Of a stretch of 64,000 nucleotides of DNA, positions 17,250-26,260 are shown piece after piece. The DNA comes from Nocardioides sp. TRM66260-LWL. GTDB taxonomy: Bacteria > Actinomycetota > Actinomycetes > Propionibacteriales > Nocardioidaceae. Under the pieces are notes generated by a model. That model had not been told where the DNA came from, searched no databases, and was given only the letters and a program-made list of their open reading frames with translations. A program made the position numbers and the translations under genes. Positions within the stretch are counted from its first letter, which is position 1; every line of letters starts with the position of its first letter. The stretch spans positions 1,054,001 through 1,118,000 of the forward strand of contig NZ_JAIQZK010000001.1 of assembly GCF_020075545.1 (NCBI RefSeq), in the 5' to 3' direction.

Positions 17250-18326
17250 ATGACCGGCCCCGAGGCCAGCACGGCCGCACCCGACGACGAGCACCTGCTC
17301 GCCGCGATGCGCCGCGCCCTCGTCCTGGCCGCGACTCCGGGCGTTCCGCTCGGCCCGAACCCGCGCGTGGGCTGCGTGCTGCTCGACGACGCCGGCGTGA
17401 CGATCGCCGAGGGCCACCACCGCGGGGCCGGGACGCCGCACGCCGAGGTCGACGCGCTGCGCGCCGCGGGGGAGCGGGCCCGGGGAGCGACCGCCGTCGT
17501 CACCCTCGAGCCCTGCGACCACACCGGACGCACCGGCCCGTGCTCGCGGGCCCTGGTCGAGGCAGGGGTGCGCAGCGTGGTCTTCGCCCAGCCCGACCCG
17601 AACCCCCAGGCCACCGGCGGGGCCGACACGCTCCGTGCGGCCGGCGTCGAGGTGCGTGGCGGACTCCTCGCCGAGGAGTCCGAGCAGGTCAACCGGGTGT
17701 GGAGCGCCGCCATGCGGCTCCAGCGGCCGTTCGTCACCTGGAAGGCCGCCGCGACGCTGGACGCCCGCACCGCCGCCGCCGACGGCTCGAGCCGGTGGAT
17801 CTCCAACGCCGCCTCCCGGCGCGAGGTGCACCGGCTGCGTGCGGAGGTCGACGCCGTGCTCGTGGGCGCCGGCACCCTGCTGGCCGACGACCCCGCGCTG
17901 ACCGTCCGCGACCACGCCGGGCGTCCGGTCGGACGCCAGCCCCTGCGCGCTGTGATGGGGGAGCGGCCGATCCCGGCCGGCGCCCGCCTGCTCGCGCCGG
18001 TCGACGGCGCCGAGCCGGCGCTCCACCTCGCCACCCGCGACCCCCACGAGGCGCTCGCGGCGCTGTGGGGGCGCGAGCGCCGCCACGTCCTGCTGGAGGG
18101 CGGCGCGACGCTGGCCGCCGCGTTCCTCGCCGCCGGCCTGGTCGACGAGATCGTCCTCTACCTCGCCCCGCTGCTGCTCGGCGCCGGACCGTCCCTCGTG
18201 GGCGATCTGGGAATCACCGGGCTCGCCGCGGCGCTGCCCCTGCGGATCCGCGACCTCGCCCTCGTCGGCGACGACGCGGAGCCCCCGAACGTGCGGCTCG
18301 TCCTCGAGCCGCGGAAGGAGTCCTGA
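17250..18326 (+). CDS. ribD: Riboflavin deaminase/reductase
   Basis: Bifunctional enzyme that deaminates and then reduces the pyrimidine intermediate of riboflavin synthesis. In 358 residues, the N-terminal deaminase domain (about 10–150) has the zinc motifs HAEVDAL and PCDHTGRTGPC. The C-terminal reductase domain begins near RPFVTWKAAATLDARTA and contains VGAGTLLADDPALTVR and LLEGGATLAAAFL. The ATG follows GAGGAG. It is the first gene behind the FMN riboswitch and overlaps ribE by one base (TGATG). Confidence 0.95.
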   Translation: MTGPEASTAAPDDEHLLAAMRRALVLAATPGVPLGPNPRVGCVLLDDAGVTIAEGHHRGAGTPHAEVDALRAAGERARGATAVVTLEPCDHTGRTGPCSRALVEAGVRSVVFAQPDPNPQATGGADTLRAAGVEVRGGLLAEESEQVNRVWSAAMRLQRPFVTWKAAATLDARTAAADGSSRWISNAASRREVHRLRAEVDAVLVGAGTLLADDPALTVRDHAGRPVGRQPLRAVMGERPIPAGARLLAPVDGAEPALHLATRDPHEALAALWGRERRHVLLEGGATLAAAFLAAGLVDEIVLYLAPLLLGAGPSLVGDLGITGLAAALPLRIRDLALVGDDAEPPNVRLVLEPRKES

Positions 18327-18916
18327 TGTTCACCGGTCTGGTCGAGGAGCTCGGCACCGTCGCCGCCATCGAGCCGCAGGGCGACGCGCTGCGGCTGACC
18401 ATCCGCGCCACCACCGTGCTGGAGGACGCCGGGCTCGGCGACTCCATCGCCGTCAACGGCTGCTGCCTCACCGTCGCGGAGCGCACCGACGACACCTGGA
18501 CCGCCGACGTCATGCAGGAGACGCTCGACAAGACCAGCCTGGCCGGCATCGCGCCCGGCGACCGGGTCAACCTCGAGCGGGCCGTCACCGCCGGCACCCG
18601 CCTCGGCGGCCACATCGTCCAGGGCCACGTCGACGGCGTGGGCGAGATCGTCCGGCGCAGCCCGTCGGAGCACTGGGAGGTCGTCGAGATCACCTTGCCG
18701 CCGCACCTGGCCCGCTACCTGGTCGACAAGGGCTCGGTGACGGTCGACGGCACCAGCCTGACGGTCGTCGAGGCCGGGGCCGAGTCCTTCACCATCAGCC
18801 TGATCCCCGAGACCCTCGCCCGCACCACGCTCGGCCTCAAGCAGCCCGGCGAGCGGGTGAACCTCGAGGTCGACGTGATCGCGAAGTACGTCGAGAAGCT
18901 GCTCGGCGACCGATGA
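18326..18916 (+). CDS. ribE: Riboflavin synthase, alpha chain
   Basis: Dismutates two 6,7-dimethyl-8-ribityllumazines into riboflavin. The 196-residue protein is two lumazine-binding repeats: [12 protein letters not shown]…[12 protein letters not shown] (about 1–95) and [15 protein letters not shown]…[11 protein letters not shown] (about 96–190). The start lies in the TGATG overlap with ribD. Its stop overlaps the start of a 31-codon ORF (ATGA) that leads into ribBA. Confidence 0.96.
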   Translation: MFTGLVEELGTVAAIEPQGDALRLTIRATTVLEDAGLGDSIAVNGCCLTVAERTDDTWTADVMQETLDKTSLAGIAPGDRVNLERAVTAGTRLGGHIVQGHVDGVGEIVRRSPSEHWEVVEITLPPHLARYLVDKGSVTVDGTSLTVVEAGAESFTISLIPETLARTTLGLKQPGERVNLEVDVIAKYVEKLLGDR

Positions 18917-19008
18917 TCACCCGCGCCACCCGCGCCACCCGCGCCATCCCCCACCGCACCGCCACCCGCCACCGCACCACCGGCCGAACCCGAGAGGTCA
19001 CCGCATGA
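18913..19008 (+). CDS. 31-residue Arg/Thr-rich micro-ORF bridging ribE and ribBA
   Basis: An ATG overlaps the ribE stop as ATGA, and 31 sense codons later the TGA overlaps the ribBA ATG as ATGA, so the frame exactly bridges the gap. The product begins [19 protein letters not shown] and is very rich in Arg, Thr and Ala. The first part is a 9-bp tandem repeat (ACCCGCGCC three times, 18919–18945). It could be a coupling ORF that delivers ribosomes to ribBA, a small basic peptide, or chance in repetitive sequence. No homologue is known to me. Confidence 0.45.
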   Translation: MITRATRATRAIPHRTATRHRTTGRTREVTA

Positions 19009-20312
19009 GCACGTCCATCCGCCTCGACACCGTCGAGCGGGCGATCGCCGACATCGCCGCCGGCAAGGCGGTCGTCGTCGTCGACGACGAGGACCGCGAG
19101 AACGAGGGCGACATCATCTTCGCCGCCGCGAAGGCGACGACCGAGCTGATGGCCTTCACGATCCGCCACTCCAGCGGCGTCATCTGCGTGCCGATGCCGG
19201 GCGAGATGCTCGACCGGCTCGAGATCCCGCTCATGACGCCGCACAACAAGGACCGTCTGCGCACCGCGTACACGATCACCGTCGACGCGCGCGACGGCGT
19301 CAGCACCGGCATCAGCGCCGCTGACCGCGCCCACACCGCCCGTGTGCTCGCCGACTCCGCCACCGAGCCGTGGGAGCTCACGCGCCCCGGCCACGTGCTG
19401 CCGCTGCGCTACCGCGAGGGCGGCGTCCTCGTGCGCCGCGGCCACACCGAGGCCGCCGTCGATCTCGCCCGCCTGGCCGGTCTCACCCCGGCCGGCGTGC
19501 TGGTGGAGGTCGTGAACGACGACGGCACGATGAAGCGCGGCCCCGAGCTGCGGGCGTTCGCCGACGAGCACGGCCTGGCGATGATCTCGATCGAGGACCT
19601 CGTCCGCTACCGGCGGCGGCACGAGCGGCACGTCGAGCGGGCCGCCGTCACCGAGCTGCCGACGCGGGCGGGCGACTTCACCGCCGTCGGCTACCGCATC
19701 ACCGTCGACGGCTCCGAGCACGTCGCGCTGGTGTACGGCGGCCTCGACGCGCTGCGCAGCGGCGAGCCCGTGCTCACCCGCGTGCACTCCGAGTGCCTCA
19801 CCGGCGACGTCTTCGGCTCGGCGCGGTGCGACTGCGGCCCGCAGCTCGACGAGGCGATGGAGCGCGTGGTGGCGGAGGGTCGCGGCGTGATCGTCTACCT
19901 GCGCGGCCACGAGGGCCGCGGCATCGGCCTGCTCGCCAAGCTGCAGGCCTACCAGCTGCAGGACGGCGGCCGCGACACCGTCGACGCCAACCTCGACCTC
20001 GGCCTGCCCGCCGATGCGCGTCACTACGGCACCGCCACCCAGATCCTCAAGGACCTCGGCGTCGCCTCGGTGCGGCTGCTGACGAACAACCTAGAGAAGG
20101 TGCACGACCTCCAGGAGTACGGCATCGACGTGGCCGAGCGCGTCCCGCTGGCCACCCGGCCGAACGACCACAACCTCGCCTACCTGCTCACCAAGCGCGA
20201 CCGCATGGGCCACGTGCTCCCGGACCTGCCGGCGGCGCCCGAGGTGCCGGTGCCCACGCCCACCACCCCCGCGCGCGACGCCGCGGACGTCATCGAAGGA
20301 GCCGACGCATGA
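19005..20312 (+). CDS. ribBA: 3,4-DHBP synthase / GTP cyclohydrolase II
   Basis: Fusion enzyme that makes both precursors of riboflavin. In 435 residues, the N-terminal DHBP synthase domain (about 1–200) has [15 protein letters not shown] and the HSSGVICVP and [13 protein letters not shown] motifs. The C-terminal GTP cyclohydrolase II domain (about 210–405) has the zinc cysteines in [16 protein letters not shown] and [13 protein letters not shown] Pro/Ala/Thr tail follows. GAGAGG precedes the ATG, which lies in the stop of the micro-ORF. The stop overlaps ribH (ATGA). Confidence 0.96.
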   Translation: MSTSIRLDTVERAIADIAAGKAVVVVDDEDRENEGDIIFAAAKATTELMAFTIRHSSGVICVPMPGEMLDRLEIPLMTPHNKDRLRTAYTITVDARDGVSTGISAADRAHTARVLADSATEPWELTRPGHVLPLRYREGGVLVRRGHTEAAVDLARLAGLTPAGVLVEVVNDDGTMKRGPELRAFADEHGLAMISIEDLVRYRRRHERHVERAAVTELPTRAGDFTAVGYRITVDGSEHVALVYGGLDALRSGEPVLTRVHSECLTGDVFGSARCDCGPQLDEAMERVVAEGRGVIVYLRGHEGRGIGLLAKLQAYQLQDGGRDTVDANLDLGLPADARHYGTATQILKDLGVASVRLLTNNLEKVHDLQEYGIDVAERVPLATRPNDHNLAYLLTKRDRMGHVLPDLPAAPEVPVPTPTTPARDAADVIEGADA

Positions 20313-20797
20313 GCGGTCACGGAGCCCCCGACCTCGGACCCGAGCACGCCACCGACTGCAGCGACCTGAGGGTCGCCGTCGTCGCCGCCAGCTGGCACAC
20401 CCAGGTGATGGACGGCCTGCTCGACGGAACCCGCCGCGCGCTCGCCGACCACCGGGTCGAGAGCGCGCTCGAGGTGCGCGTGCCCGGCACCTTCGAGCTG
20501 CCCGTCGTCGCCGCGACCCTGGCCACCCAGGGCTACGACGCCGTCGTCGCGCTCGGCGTGGTCATCCGGGGCGGCACCCCGCACTTCGAGTACGTCTGCT
20601 CGGCCGCCACCGACGGCCTGACCCGGGTGGCGCTCGACCACCACGTCGCGGTCGGGTTCGGCGTGTTGACCTGCGACACCGAGGCCCAGGCGCTCGACCG
20701 TGCCGGGCTCGAGGGCTCGGCGGAGGACAAGGGCTACGAGGCGGCCGCCGCGGCGCTGGCCACCGCCCGGGTGGTCAAGCAGATCCGCTCGGCCTGA
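20309..20797 (+). CDS. ribH: 6,7-dimethyl-8-ribityllumazine synthase
   Basis: Condenses the ribityl pyrimidine with DHBP to form lumazine, the substrate of RibE; forms icosahedral or pentameric shells in the cytosol. The 162-residue protein has [28 protein letters not shown] and [14 protein letters not shown], the family's substrate-site segments. Translation is coupled to ribBA by ATGA. The 3' end overlaps the convergent GNAT gene by 23 bp, so no separate terminator fits between them. Confidence 0.95.
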   Translation: MSGHGAPDLGPEHATDCSDLRVAVVAASWHTQVMDGLLDGTRRALADHRVESALEVRVPGTFELPVVAATLATQGYDAVVALGVVIRGGTPHFEYVCSAATDGLTRVALDHHVAVGFGVLTCDTEAQALDRAGLEGSAEDKGYEAAAAALATARVVKQIRSA

Positions 20798-21395
20798 CGA
20801 ACCGGGCCAGGGCGGTCAGCGGCGTCGTCCACTCCTCGGCCGTCACGCCGTAGGCGAGCGAGTCGCACCACCCCAGGTCGCGGTGCAGCGCGTCGCGCAC
20901 CAGGTGCGCCTCGCGCCGCATCCCGACCCGCTCGAGGAGTCGCGCGGACGCCCGGTTGTCGGCGAACAGGTCGGCGCTGACCCGGTGCAGCCCGAGCCCG
21001 GCGACGCGGTCGAAGGCGACGGCGAGGAGCGCTCGGACGGCCTCGGTCGCCAGCCCTCGTCCGCCGGCGGTCGGGTGCATGACGTAGCCGAGGGTCGCGT
21101 GCCGGTCGCGCGCGCCCTCGGCGACCTCGGCCTGCGCCCACGCGTCGTCGACCCGCAGCATCACCTCGCCCACGACGACGCCGTCGGCCTCGACGACGAG
21201 CGTGCGCGGGGTGCGCTCGGGATCCAGGATCCGCGTCCGGTGCGCCTCGAGGTCGGCGGGCGCGGCCGGCAGCCACCGGGTCACCTCGGGGAGGCGCCAG
21301 TAGTCCCAGGTCGGCTCCAGGTCGTCCTCGCGGACCGGACGCAGCAGCGTCCGTCCCGTGCGCAGGGGCCAGGGCAGGTCCAGCAGGCGGGTCAC
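20775..21395 (-). CDS. GNAT-family N-acetyltransferase (RimJ/RimL-like)
   Basis: The 206-residue product has the GNAT fold pattern: [23 protein letters not shown] at the N-terminus, then the acetyl-CoA site [26 protein letters not shown], then [25 protein letters not shown]. This layout fits RimJ/RimL-type acetylation of protein N-termini or small amines; substrate unknown. The GTG at 21395 is chosen because the N-terminal beta strand begins just after it; the longer frame runs into the hisE promoter region. It converges with and overlaps ribH. Confidence 0.82.
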   Translation of the reverse strand: MTRLLDLPWPLRTGRTLLRPVREDDLEPTWDYWRLPEVTRWLPAAPADLEAHRTRILDPERTPRTLVVEADGVVVGEVMLRVDDAWAQAEVAEGARDRHATLGYVMHPTAGGRGLATEAVRALLAVAFDRVAGLGLHRVSADLFADNRASARLLERVGMRREAHLVRDALHRDLGWCDSLAYGVTAEEWTTPLTALARFVRPSGSA

Positions 21396-21450
21396 GGGGC
21401 CATGCTGCCGCGGCCCCGAGACCGACGCGGGGTCGCCGCGCCCGACCCCG

Positions 21451-21456
21451 TAGGCT
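21451..21456 (+). promoter_or_regulatory. -10 of near-leaderless promoter for hisE
   Basis: TAGGCT ends 8 nt before the GTG of hisE, so the transcript would begin at or one or two bases before the start codon. Confidence 0.5.
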
Positions 21457-21464
21457 GACGCCCT

Positions 21465-21728
21465 GTGAAGACGTTCGAGGAGCTGTGGTCCGAGCTCAGC
21501 GAGAAGGCGCGCACGCGCCCCGAGGGCTCCGGCACCGTCAAGCATCTCGACGCCGGCGTGCACGCGATCGGCAAGAAGCTCGTCGAGGAGGCCGCCGAGT
21601 CCTGGATGGCCGCCGAGCACGAGGGTCGCGAGCGCACCGCCGAGGAGATCAGCCAGCTGCTCTACCACGCCCAGTGCCTGATGCTCGCCAGCGGCCTGCG
21701 GCTCGACGACGTCTACGCCCACCTCTGA
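21465..21728 (+). CDS. hisE: Phosphoribosyl-ATP diphosphatase
   Basis: Second enzyme of histidine synthesis, hydrolysing PR-ATP to PR-AMP. The 87-residue all-helical protein has [17 protein letters not shown] and [14 protein letters not shown], the metal-binding EExxE-type helices of the MazG-like superfamily. The GTG start lacks a ribosome site, in line with a leaderless transcript. hisG follows after 14 nt. The two are commonly paired in actinobacteria. Confidence 0.94.
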   Translation: MKTFEELWSELSEKARTRPEGSGTVKHLDAGVHAIGKKLVEEAAESWMAAEHEGRERTAEEISQLLYHAQCLMLASGLRLDDVYAHL

Positions 21729-21742
21729 TCCCCGGAGCCCCC

Positions 21743-22591
21743 ATGTCCCTGCTGCGCATCGCCGTCCCGAACAAGGGCGCGCTCTCGGTGGCCGCCTCGG
21801 AGATCCTCCGCGAGTCCGGCTACCGCCAGCGCGACGACGCCAAGGTCCTCTCGCTGGTCGACGCCGAGAACGGCGTCGAGTTCTTCTACCTGCGCCCGCG
21901 CGACATCGCGCTGTACGTGGGGGAGGGCACCCTCGACCTCGGCATCACCGGTCGCGACCTGCTCCAGGACTCCGGCGCCAAGGCCGAGGAGATCCTCACC
22001 CTCGGCTTCGGCCGCAGCCGCTTCCGGTTCGCCGGGCCGGCGGGCCGGTTCGCCAGCCTCGACGAGCTCGCCGGGCAGCGGATCGCCACGTCGTACGTCG
22101 GCGTCGTCACCGCCTTCCTGCAGCAGCGCGGCATCGACGCGTCGGTCGTCCGGCTCGACGGCGCCGTCGAGACCTCGATTGCGCTCGGCGTGGCCGACGT
22201 GATCGCCGACGTCGTCGAGACCGGCAGCACGCTGCGGCGGGCGGGCCTGGAGGTCTTCGGCGAGACCATCCTCGACTCCGAGGCGGTGCTGATCAGCCGC
22301 ACCGGCGCCGTGCCGTCGGGCTTCGAGCACTTCCAACGGCGGATCGAGGGCGTCCTCGTGGCCCGCACCTACGTGATGATGGACTACGACATCCCCACCG
22401 ACCGGCTGCCCGACGCGGTCCAGCACACCCCCGGCATCGAGGGCCCGACCGTGGCCCCGCTGCACAAGGAGGGCTGGTCGGCCGTGCGCGCGATGGTGCC
22501 CCGCGAGGGCGCCCAGCGGCTCATGGACGACCTCTACGACCTCGGCGCCCGCGCGATCCTGCTGACGGACATCCATGCCTGCCGCCTCTGA
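21743..22591 (+). CDS. hisG: ATP phosphoribosyltransferase, long form
   Basis: First, feedback-controlled step of histidine synthesis (ATP plus PRPP). With 282 residues it is the long, hexameric HisG with a C-terminal ACT-like regulatory domain (about 210–282). Visible motifs are VPNKGALS, DLGITGRDLL, the PRPP-loop segment DGAVETSIALGVADVIADVVETGSTLR (split by family as the E-x-G-x-T region) and the domain-swapping tail. A CCCCGGAGCC ribosome site precedes the ATG. The next gene overlaps its end by 17 nt. Confidence 0.95.
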   Translation: MSLLRIAVPNKGALSVAASEILRESGYRQRDDAKVLSLVDAENGVEFFYLRPRDIALYVGEGTLDLGITGRDLLQDSGAKAEEILTLGFGRSRFRFAGPAGRFASLDELAGQRIATSYVGVVTAFLQQRGIDASVVRLDGAVETSIALGVADVIADVVETGSTLRRAGLEVFGETILDSEAVLISRTGAVPSGFEHFQRRIEGVLVARTYVMMDYDIPTDRLPDAVQHTPGIEGPTVAPLHKEGWSAVRAMVPREGAQRLMDDLYDLGARAILLTDIHACRL

Positions 22592-23048
22592 ATCCGGGAG
22601 CCCGTCGGGCGCCCTGCCGGCGCTGCCGCGCACGTGGCGCCCCTTCGGAGCGCGGATGGTCGGCAGCATCCTCTTCGTCGGACTCGTCTCGATCTTCGCG
22701 GTCACCTGGGTCACCTTCCCGCCCGAGACCCGCGCGAAGTTCACGGCCTTCCAGATCGGCACGGTGTTCTTCATCGTCGGGCTGGCCGGCTCGGTGATCC
22801 TCGCGATCGTCCGGTCGAAGGCAGTGGCCAGCGCGTCGGGCCTCGTCGTGGTCAACGGCTACCGACGCCGCGAGCTGGCGTGGGCCCAGATCCTCCACGT
22901 CCGCATGCCCCAGGGCGCTCCGTGGGTCAGCCTCGACCTCTCCGACGGCTCCACGCTGTCGGTGTTCGCGATCCAGGCCTCCGACGGCCAGATCGCCCGA
23001 CGCGCCGTTCGCGAGCTGCGCGCCTGCGTGCACGACCTCGCCGGCTGA
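22575..23048 (+). CDS. PH-domain membrane protein
   Basis: The 157-residue protein has two transmembrane segments (about 28–48 and 58–80) followed by a small bacterial PH-like domain (about 80–155) beginning VASASGLVVVNGYRRRELAWAQILHVRMPQGAPW. This layout is common beside hisG in actinobacteria. It starts inside hisG (17-nt overlap), so it is translationally coupled. Function unknown; probable membrane location is inferred from hydrophobicity. Confidence 0.75.
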   Translation: MPAASESGSPSGALPALPRTWRPFGARMVGSILFVGLVSIFAVTWVTFPPETRAKFTAFQIGTVFFIVGLAGSVILAIVRSKAVASASGLVVVNGYRRRELAWAQILHVRMPQGAPWVSLDLSDGSTLSVFAIQASDGQIARRAVRELRACVHDLAG

Positions 23049-23066
23049 CGCTGGCCGGCCGCGGGC

Positions 23067-23981
23067 TCAGCCCAGCGCCCGGATGCCCCACGTGACGTGG
23101 TGCTCCGCGCCCGGCTCGAGCATGACGAGGTGCTCGCCGGAGTTGAACGCGTCGGCCGGCGCGGTCATCGGCTCGACGGCGAGCGAGCGGCGCAGGCCCG
23201 CGCCCGGCCCCGGCGCGGTGTAGAGCTGCAGCACGGGGTGCGCGTCGTCGGCCCACAGCGCGACGCCGCGACCGTCCTCGGGCGCGCGGAGCTCGACGAC
23301 GACGCGGCCCTCGGCGTCGCGGTCGAGGTCGGTGACCGCGACGTCGACGGTGAGGTCGCGGATCGGGCGCGGCACGCGGAAGTCCAGCGGCCCGCCGTCC
23401 AGCGCCTCGCGTCCGATCGGCAGCAGGCGCTCGTCCAGCACGTAGCGGGTCGACGCGGGCACGAGCAGCTCCAGCTCGTCGACGAGGCGGTGGTCGACGG
23501 TCAGGTAGGGGTGGGCGCCGCTCGCGTAGGGCGCGGGCGAGTCGGCGAGGTTGGTGGCCGACTGCGTGACGGTCAGCCCGTCGGCCGAGAGGTCGTAGAC
23601 CACGACGAGGTCGAGCGCCCACGGGTAGCCGGTCTGCGCCATGCAGCGGTAGCGCAGGCTGACGGTGCGCGCGGTGTGCTCCTCCAGCGTCCAGGCGACC
23701 CACCGAGCCAGGCCGTGGGAGGCATTGCTCCGCGAGGGCTCGGTCAGCGGCAGCTGCAGCTCCACGCCGTCGACCGCGTAGCGGCCGTCACGGATCCGGT
23801 TCGGCCACGGCATGAGCACCTGGCCGCGCCCGGAGTCGGCGATGGCGTCCTCGGCGAAGCCCGCGATCAGGGGCCGGCCGTCGTGCTCGAGCACGCGCAG
23901 CGCGGCGCCGCTCTCGGTGATCACGGCGCGGTAGCCGGCTGCGCTGATCTCGTACTGCTCTCCGCTGGGGGCGACGCTCAC
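23067..23981 (-). CDS. Aldose 1-epimerase family protein
   Basis: A galactose mutarotase-like enzyme (304 residues) that interconverts sugar anomers. Characteristic segments are PNRIRDGRYAVDGVELQLP, SNASHGLARWVAWTLEE with the first catalytic His, ASGAHPYLTV with the second, and the C-terminal AVEPMTAPADAFNSGEHLVMLEPG containing the catalytic Glu of the family. The GTG at 23981 is supported by TAGGGT six nt upstream (leaderless). It converges with the PH-domain gene, 18 nt away. Natural substrate unknown. Confidence 0.87.
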   Translation of the reverse strand: MSVAPSGEQYEISAAGYRAVITESGAALRVLEHDGRPLIAGFAEDAIADSGRGQVLMPWPNRIRDGRYAVDGVELQLPLTEPSRSNASHGLARWVAWTLEEHTARTVSLRYRCMAQTGYPWALDLVVVYDLSADGLTVTQSATNLADSPAPYASGAHPYLTVDHRLVDELELLVPASTRYVLDERLLPIGREALDGGPLDFRVPRPIRDLTVDVAVTDLDRDAEGRVVVELRAPEDGRGVALWADDAHPVLQLYTAPGPGAGLRRSLAVEPMTAPADAFNSGEHLVMLEPGAEHHVTWGIRALG

Positions 23982-23987
23982 GGGGAG

Positions 23988-23993
23988 ACCCTA
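23988..23993 (-). promoter_or_regulatory. -10 of leaderless promoter for the aldose epimerase gene
   Basis: On the minus strand this reads TAGGGT, followed by 6 nt and the GTG start at 23981. Confidence 0.6.
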
Positions 23994-24010
23994 GGGGCAG
24001 GGGGGCGTCG

Positions 24011-24601
24011 TCAGGTCGAGACGACCAGATCGGCGCGTCCGCGGGTGCCCTCGGCCGCGTGGTGGCGGTCCTCGGCGTCCCACCAGCGCTCCAGGAGCGG
24101 ACGCGTCGCCTCCCCGTCGCGGGCCAGGGCGCGGGCCCGGCGCACCGACCGCTCGGCCTCGCACCACACCAGCAGCGTGGCGTGCGCGACGAGCGCGCGG
24201 TCGCCGGCGCCGACCCCCTCCAGGACGACCAGCTCCCCGGGCGAAGGAGGACGCAGCTCGGCCGGGACCTCCGCCCAGTCGCCGGCGTGCCAGTCCCAGG
24301 TGGGGACCCGGGCCGTCCCGCCCGCGGCGAGCCGGTCCAGTGCGGCCGCCAGGCGCGCGCCGACGCCGGGCAGGCCGTCCCACCCCTCGTAGTGGGCCTC
24401 GAGGTGCACCACCCGGGCGTCGAGCCCCCGGCGCCGGGCCGTGGCGACGACGGCGTCCGCGAGGGTCGTCTTGCCCGATCCCGAGGGGCCGTCGAGGAGC
24501 ACCAGACGGCCGGGCCCGAGTCGTGCCGGCCGGTCGAGGGCGGCCTCGACGACCCGCTCCGCGTGGGGGACGCCGCGCTCCGGGTCGGGGGAGGGGCTCA
24601 C
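24011..24601 (-). CDS. P-loop kinase, uridine-kinase-like
   Basis: The 196-residue protein has Walker [13 protein letters not shown] (about residues 38–49) and an arrangement like uridine or pantothenate kinases: [16 protein letters not shown] downstream of the P-loop, [24 protein letters not shown] as the Walker-B-like strand, and an Arg-rich lid ([13 protein letters not shown]). Substrate is not determinable. The GTG at 24601 is supported by a -10 TAGGCT 7 nt upstream. It is divergent from the SseB-like gene, only 23 nt between start codons. Confidence 0.75.
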   Translation of the reverse strand: MSPSPDPERGVPHAERVVEAALDRPARLGPGRLVLLDGPSGSGKTTLADAVVATARRRGLDARVVHLEAHYEGWDGLPGVGARLAAALDRLAAGGTARVPTWDWHAGDWAEVPAELRPPSPGELVVLEGVGAGDRALVAHATLLVWCEAERSVRRARALARDGEATRPLLERWWDAEDRHHAAEGTRGRADLVVST

Positions 24602-24608
24602 GTCGCGC

Positions 24609-24618
24609 AGCCTAGGCT
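24609..24618. promoter_or_regulatory. Palindromic AGCCTAGGCT: shared -10 of a divergent promoter
   Basis: The 10-bp palindrome gives TAGGCT on both strands, overlapping by TA. On the plus strand it ends 6 nt before the ATG at 24625; on the minus strand 7 nt before the GTG at 24601. Both transcripts would be leaderless and start about 20 bp apart, so one DNA element probably serves both genes. Confidence 0.65.
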
Positions 24619-24624
24619 GGGGGC

Positions 24625-25155
24625 ATGGTCGAGGGACGAGGACGACGCCTGGCCGCTCCGGCGGTCCCCGACGACGACGGGCGGGCCGACCCCGTCCTCA
24701 CGACGGCGCTCGCCGCCTACGACGCGGCGCCCGAGGCGCTCGACCGCTGGTGCGAGGTGCTCTCGGTGCTCACCGACCCGAGCCACGACCGTCTGCTCGT
24801 CCCGGTGGTGGCGGTGCTCGGCGAGGCCGAGACCGACGCGGCCGGGCTGGTGCACGACAAGTCCAGCGACATGGCCGCCGTGCTGCTCACGGGCGCCGAC
24901 GGACGGCGGGCGCTGCTCGCGTTCACCAGCCTGGAGACCCTCGCCCGGTGGGACCCCGCCGCGCGCCCCGTGCCGGTGCGCGCCGCGCTCGCCGCTGTCT
25001 CCGCGGTCCAGGAGGACGCCGCGGCGCTGGTCGTCGACGTCGCCGGACCGGTGCGGTTCGTCGTCCAGGGCGACGACCTCACCGCGCTCGGCGCCGGCTA
25101 CCGCATGGTGCGGCTCGACGACGGCCGCCACGGCTGGGCGCGCGTCGGCGGCTGA
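24625..25155 (+). CDS. SseB-like protein of unknown function
   Basis: The 176-residue soluble protein resembles the SseB/YbjN-neighbour domain seen in actinobacteria near inf[77 protein letters not shown], then a terminal [19 protein letters not shown] segment. The start is given by the leaderless promoter element 6 nt upstream. It precedes the infC leader region. Function unknown. Confidence 0.72.
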   Translation: MVEGRGRRLAAPAVPDDDGRADPVLTTALAAYDAAPEALDRWCEVLSVLTDPSHDRLLVPVVAVLGEAETDAAGLVHDKSSDMAAVLLTGADGRRALLAFTSLETLARWDPAARPVPVRAALAAVSAVQEDAAALVVDVAGPVRFVVQGDDLTALGAGYRMVRLDDGRHGWARVGG

Positions 25156-25209
25156 GCCTCCGAGCACGGCCGCGGCCGCGCTGGCCCTGCGCTGCCTCGG
25201 CCGCCGCGA

Positions 25210-25239
25210 TTCGGTGGCCGGGAACACCTCGGGTAGGGT
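25210..25239 (+). promoter_or_regulatory. Candidate infC promoter
   Basis: TTCGGT (25210–25215) and TAGGGT (25234–25239) with an 18-bp spacer. Transcription would begin near 25246, leaving a leader of about 285 nt before infC. Confidence 0.5.
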
Positions 25240-25529
25240 GCGGTGTTGACCGATCAGTCCATCGCCGTCGGGTCCGCCCGGCAGCACGGATCGATCCTCA
25301 AGCGGAGACCGGCACGATCGTCTCCCACCCGCACGACCGCCACAGGTCGTCGGGTCCGGTCCGGGAGGGTGCCGCGGCTCGCCGCACGCATCCGCTCGTG
25401 GTGGGCTCCCCGTGGGGGGAGACCGTCGGACTGGCCTCCGCTTGCGTCAGCGCGGGGGCCTTCGTCATGTCCGGGCCGCTCAGCGGCCCGTCCGGCCGGC
25501 CTCCGCTCCCATTCCCCACAGGAGGACCC
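25240..25529 (+). promoter_or_regulatory. Long 5' leader of infC-rpmI-rplT
   Basis: A 290-nt stretch without a supported gene. It holds several potential hairpins, the clearest being an 8-bp stem CGGGCCGC / GCGGCCCG with a 3-nt loop at 25472–25490, and GGGCTCCCC…GGGGGGAGACC near 25406. It ends in GGAGGA before the unusual infC start. Leaders of infC-rpmI-rplT operons often bind L20 or respond to IF-3; that function is inferred, and I cannot assign a known Rfam family. Confidence 0.5.
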
Positions 25530-26213
25530 ATCAGCACCGAGCTCCGCATCAACGACCGGATCCGCGTCAGCGAGGTCCGGCTCGTCGGCCCCAACGGCGA
25601 GACCGTCGGCATCGTCCCCACCGCCGACGCGCTCCGCCTCGCCCAGGAGGCCGACCTCGACCTCGTCGAGATCGCGCCCCAGGGCAAGCCGCCCGTGTGC
25701 AAGCTCATGGACTACGGGAAGTTCAAGTACGAGAACGCCCAGAAGGCCCGTGAGGCGCGCCGCAACCAGACCAACGTCGTCATCAAGGAGATGAAGCTCC
25801 GGCCGAAGATCGACGCGCACGACTACGAGACCAAGAAGGGTCACGTGGTGCGCTTCCTCAAGGCGGGCGACAAGGTCAAGATCACGATCATGTTCCGCGG
25901 ACGCGAGCAGCACCGCCCCGAGCTGGGCTTCCGGCTGCTGCAGCGGCTGGCCGACGACGTCGCCGAGCTCGGCTTCGTGGAGTCCTCGCCCAAGCAGGAC
26001 GGCCGCAACATGATCATGGTCCTCGGCCCCCACAAGAAGAAGGCCGACGCCAAGGTCGACGCCGAGGCCGCCAAGCAGGCCAAGGCCGACGAGCGGGCCG
26101 CCGACCAGGCCGCCGAGCGGGCCGAGCGCGAGGCCGCGCACGCCGCCGGGCCGGTCGCGGCGAAGAAGGAGCGCGGTCGCTCCGAGAACCTCGATCCCGA
26201 GATCGAGGCCTGA
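25530..26213 (+). CDS. infC: Translation initiation factor IF-3
   Basis: IF-3 binds the 30S subunit, blocks premature 50S joining and checks start-codon pairing. The 227-residue product begins [19 protein letters not shown], followed by [21 protein letters not shown], the C-terminal domain [23 protein letters not shown], and an Ala/Glu/Lys tail (about 175–227). The start must be ATC at 25530: GGAGGA ends 3 nt before it, and no ATG or GTG in frame gives the right N-terminus. A near-cognate AUU/AUC start is the classic IF-3 autoregulation device. Confidence 0.92.
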   Translation: MSTELRINDRIRVSEVRLVGPNGETVGIVPTADALRLAQEADLDLVEIAPQGKPPVCKLMDYGKFKYENAQKAREARRNQTNVVIKEMKLRPKIDAHDYETKKGHVVRFLKAGDKVKITIMFRGREQHRPELGFRLLQRLADDVAELGFVESSPKQDGRNMIMVLGPHKKKADAKVDAEAAKQAKADERAADQAAERAEREAAHAAGPVAAKKERGRSENLDPEIEA

Positions 26214-26220
26214 CGCACCC

Positions 26221-26260
26221 GCCGTCGTCGCCGTCCCCGTGCGGGGTCGGCGACGACGGC
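26221..26260. other. Strong hairpin between infC and rpmI
   Basis: A perfect 13-bp stem GCCGTCGTCGCCG / CGGCGACGACGGC encloses a further CCCC / GGGG stem with a 4-nt loop, eight nt after infC. It may be an RNA processing or attenuation site adjusting the infC:rpmI ratio. There is no T-tract. Confidence 0.6.

Noticed and set aside
25243..25794. Open frame beginning in the infC leader
   Set aside because: It runs out of frame through infC, is Arg/Ser/Pro-rich and begins 3 nt after the candidate -10; it is a shadow frame.
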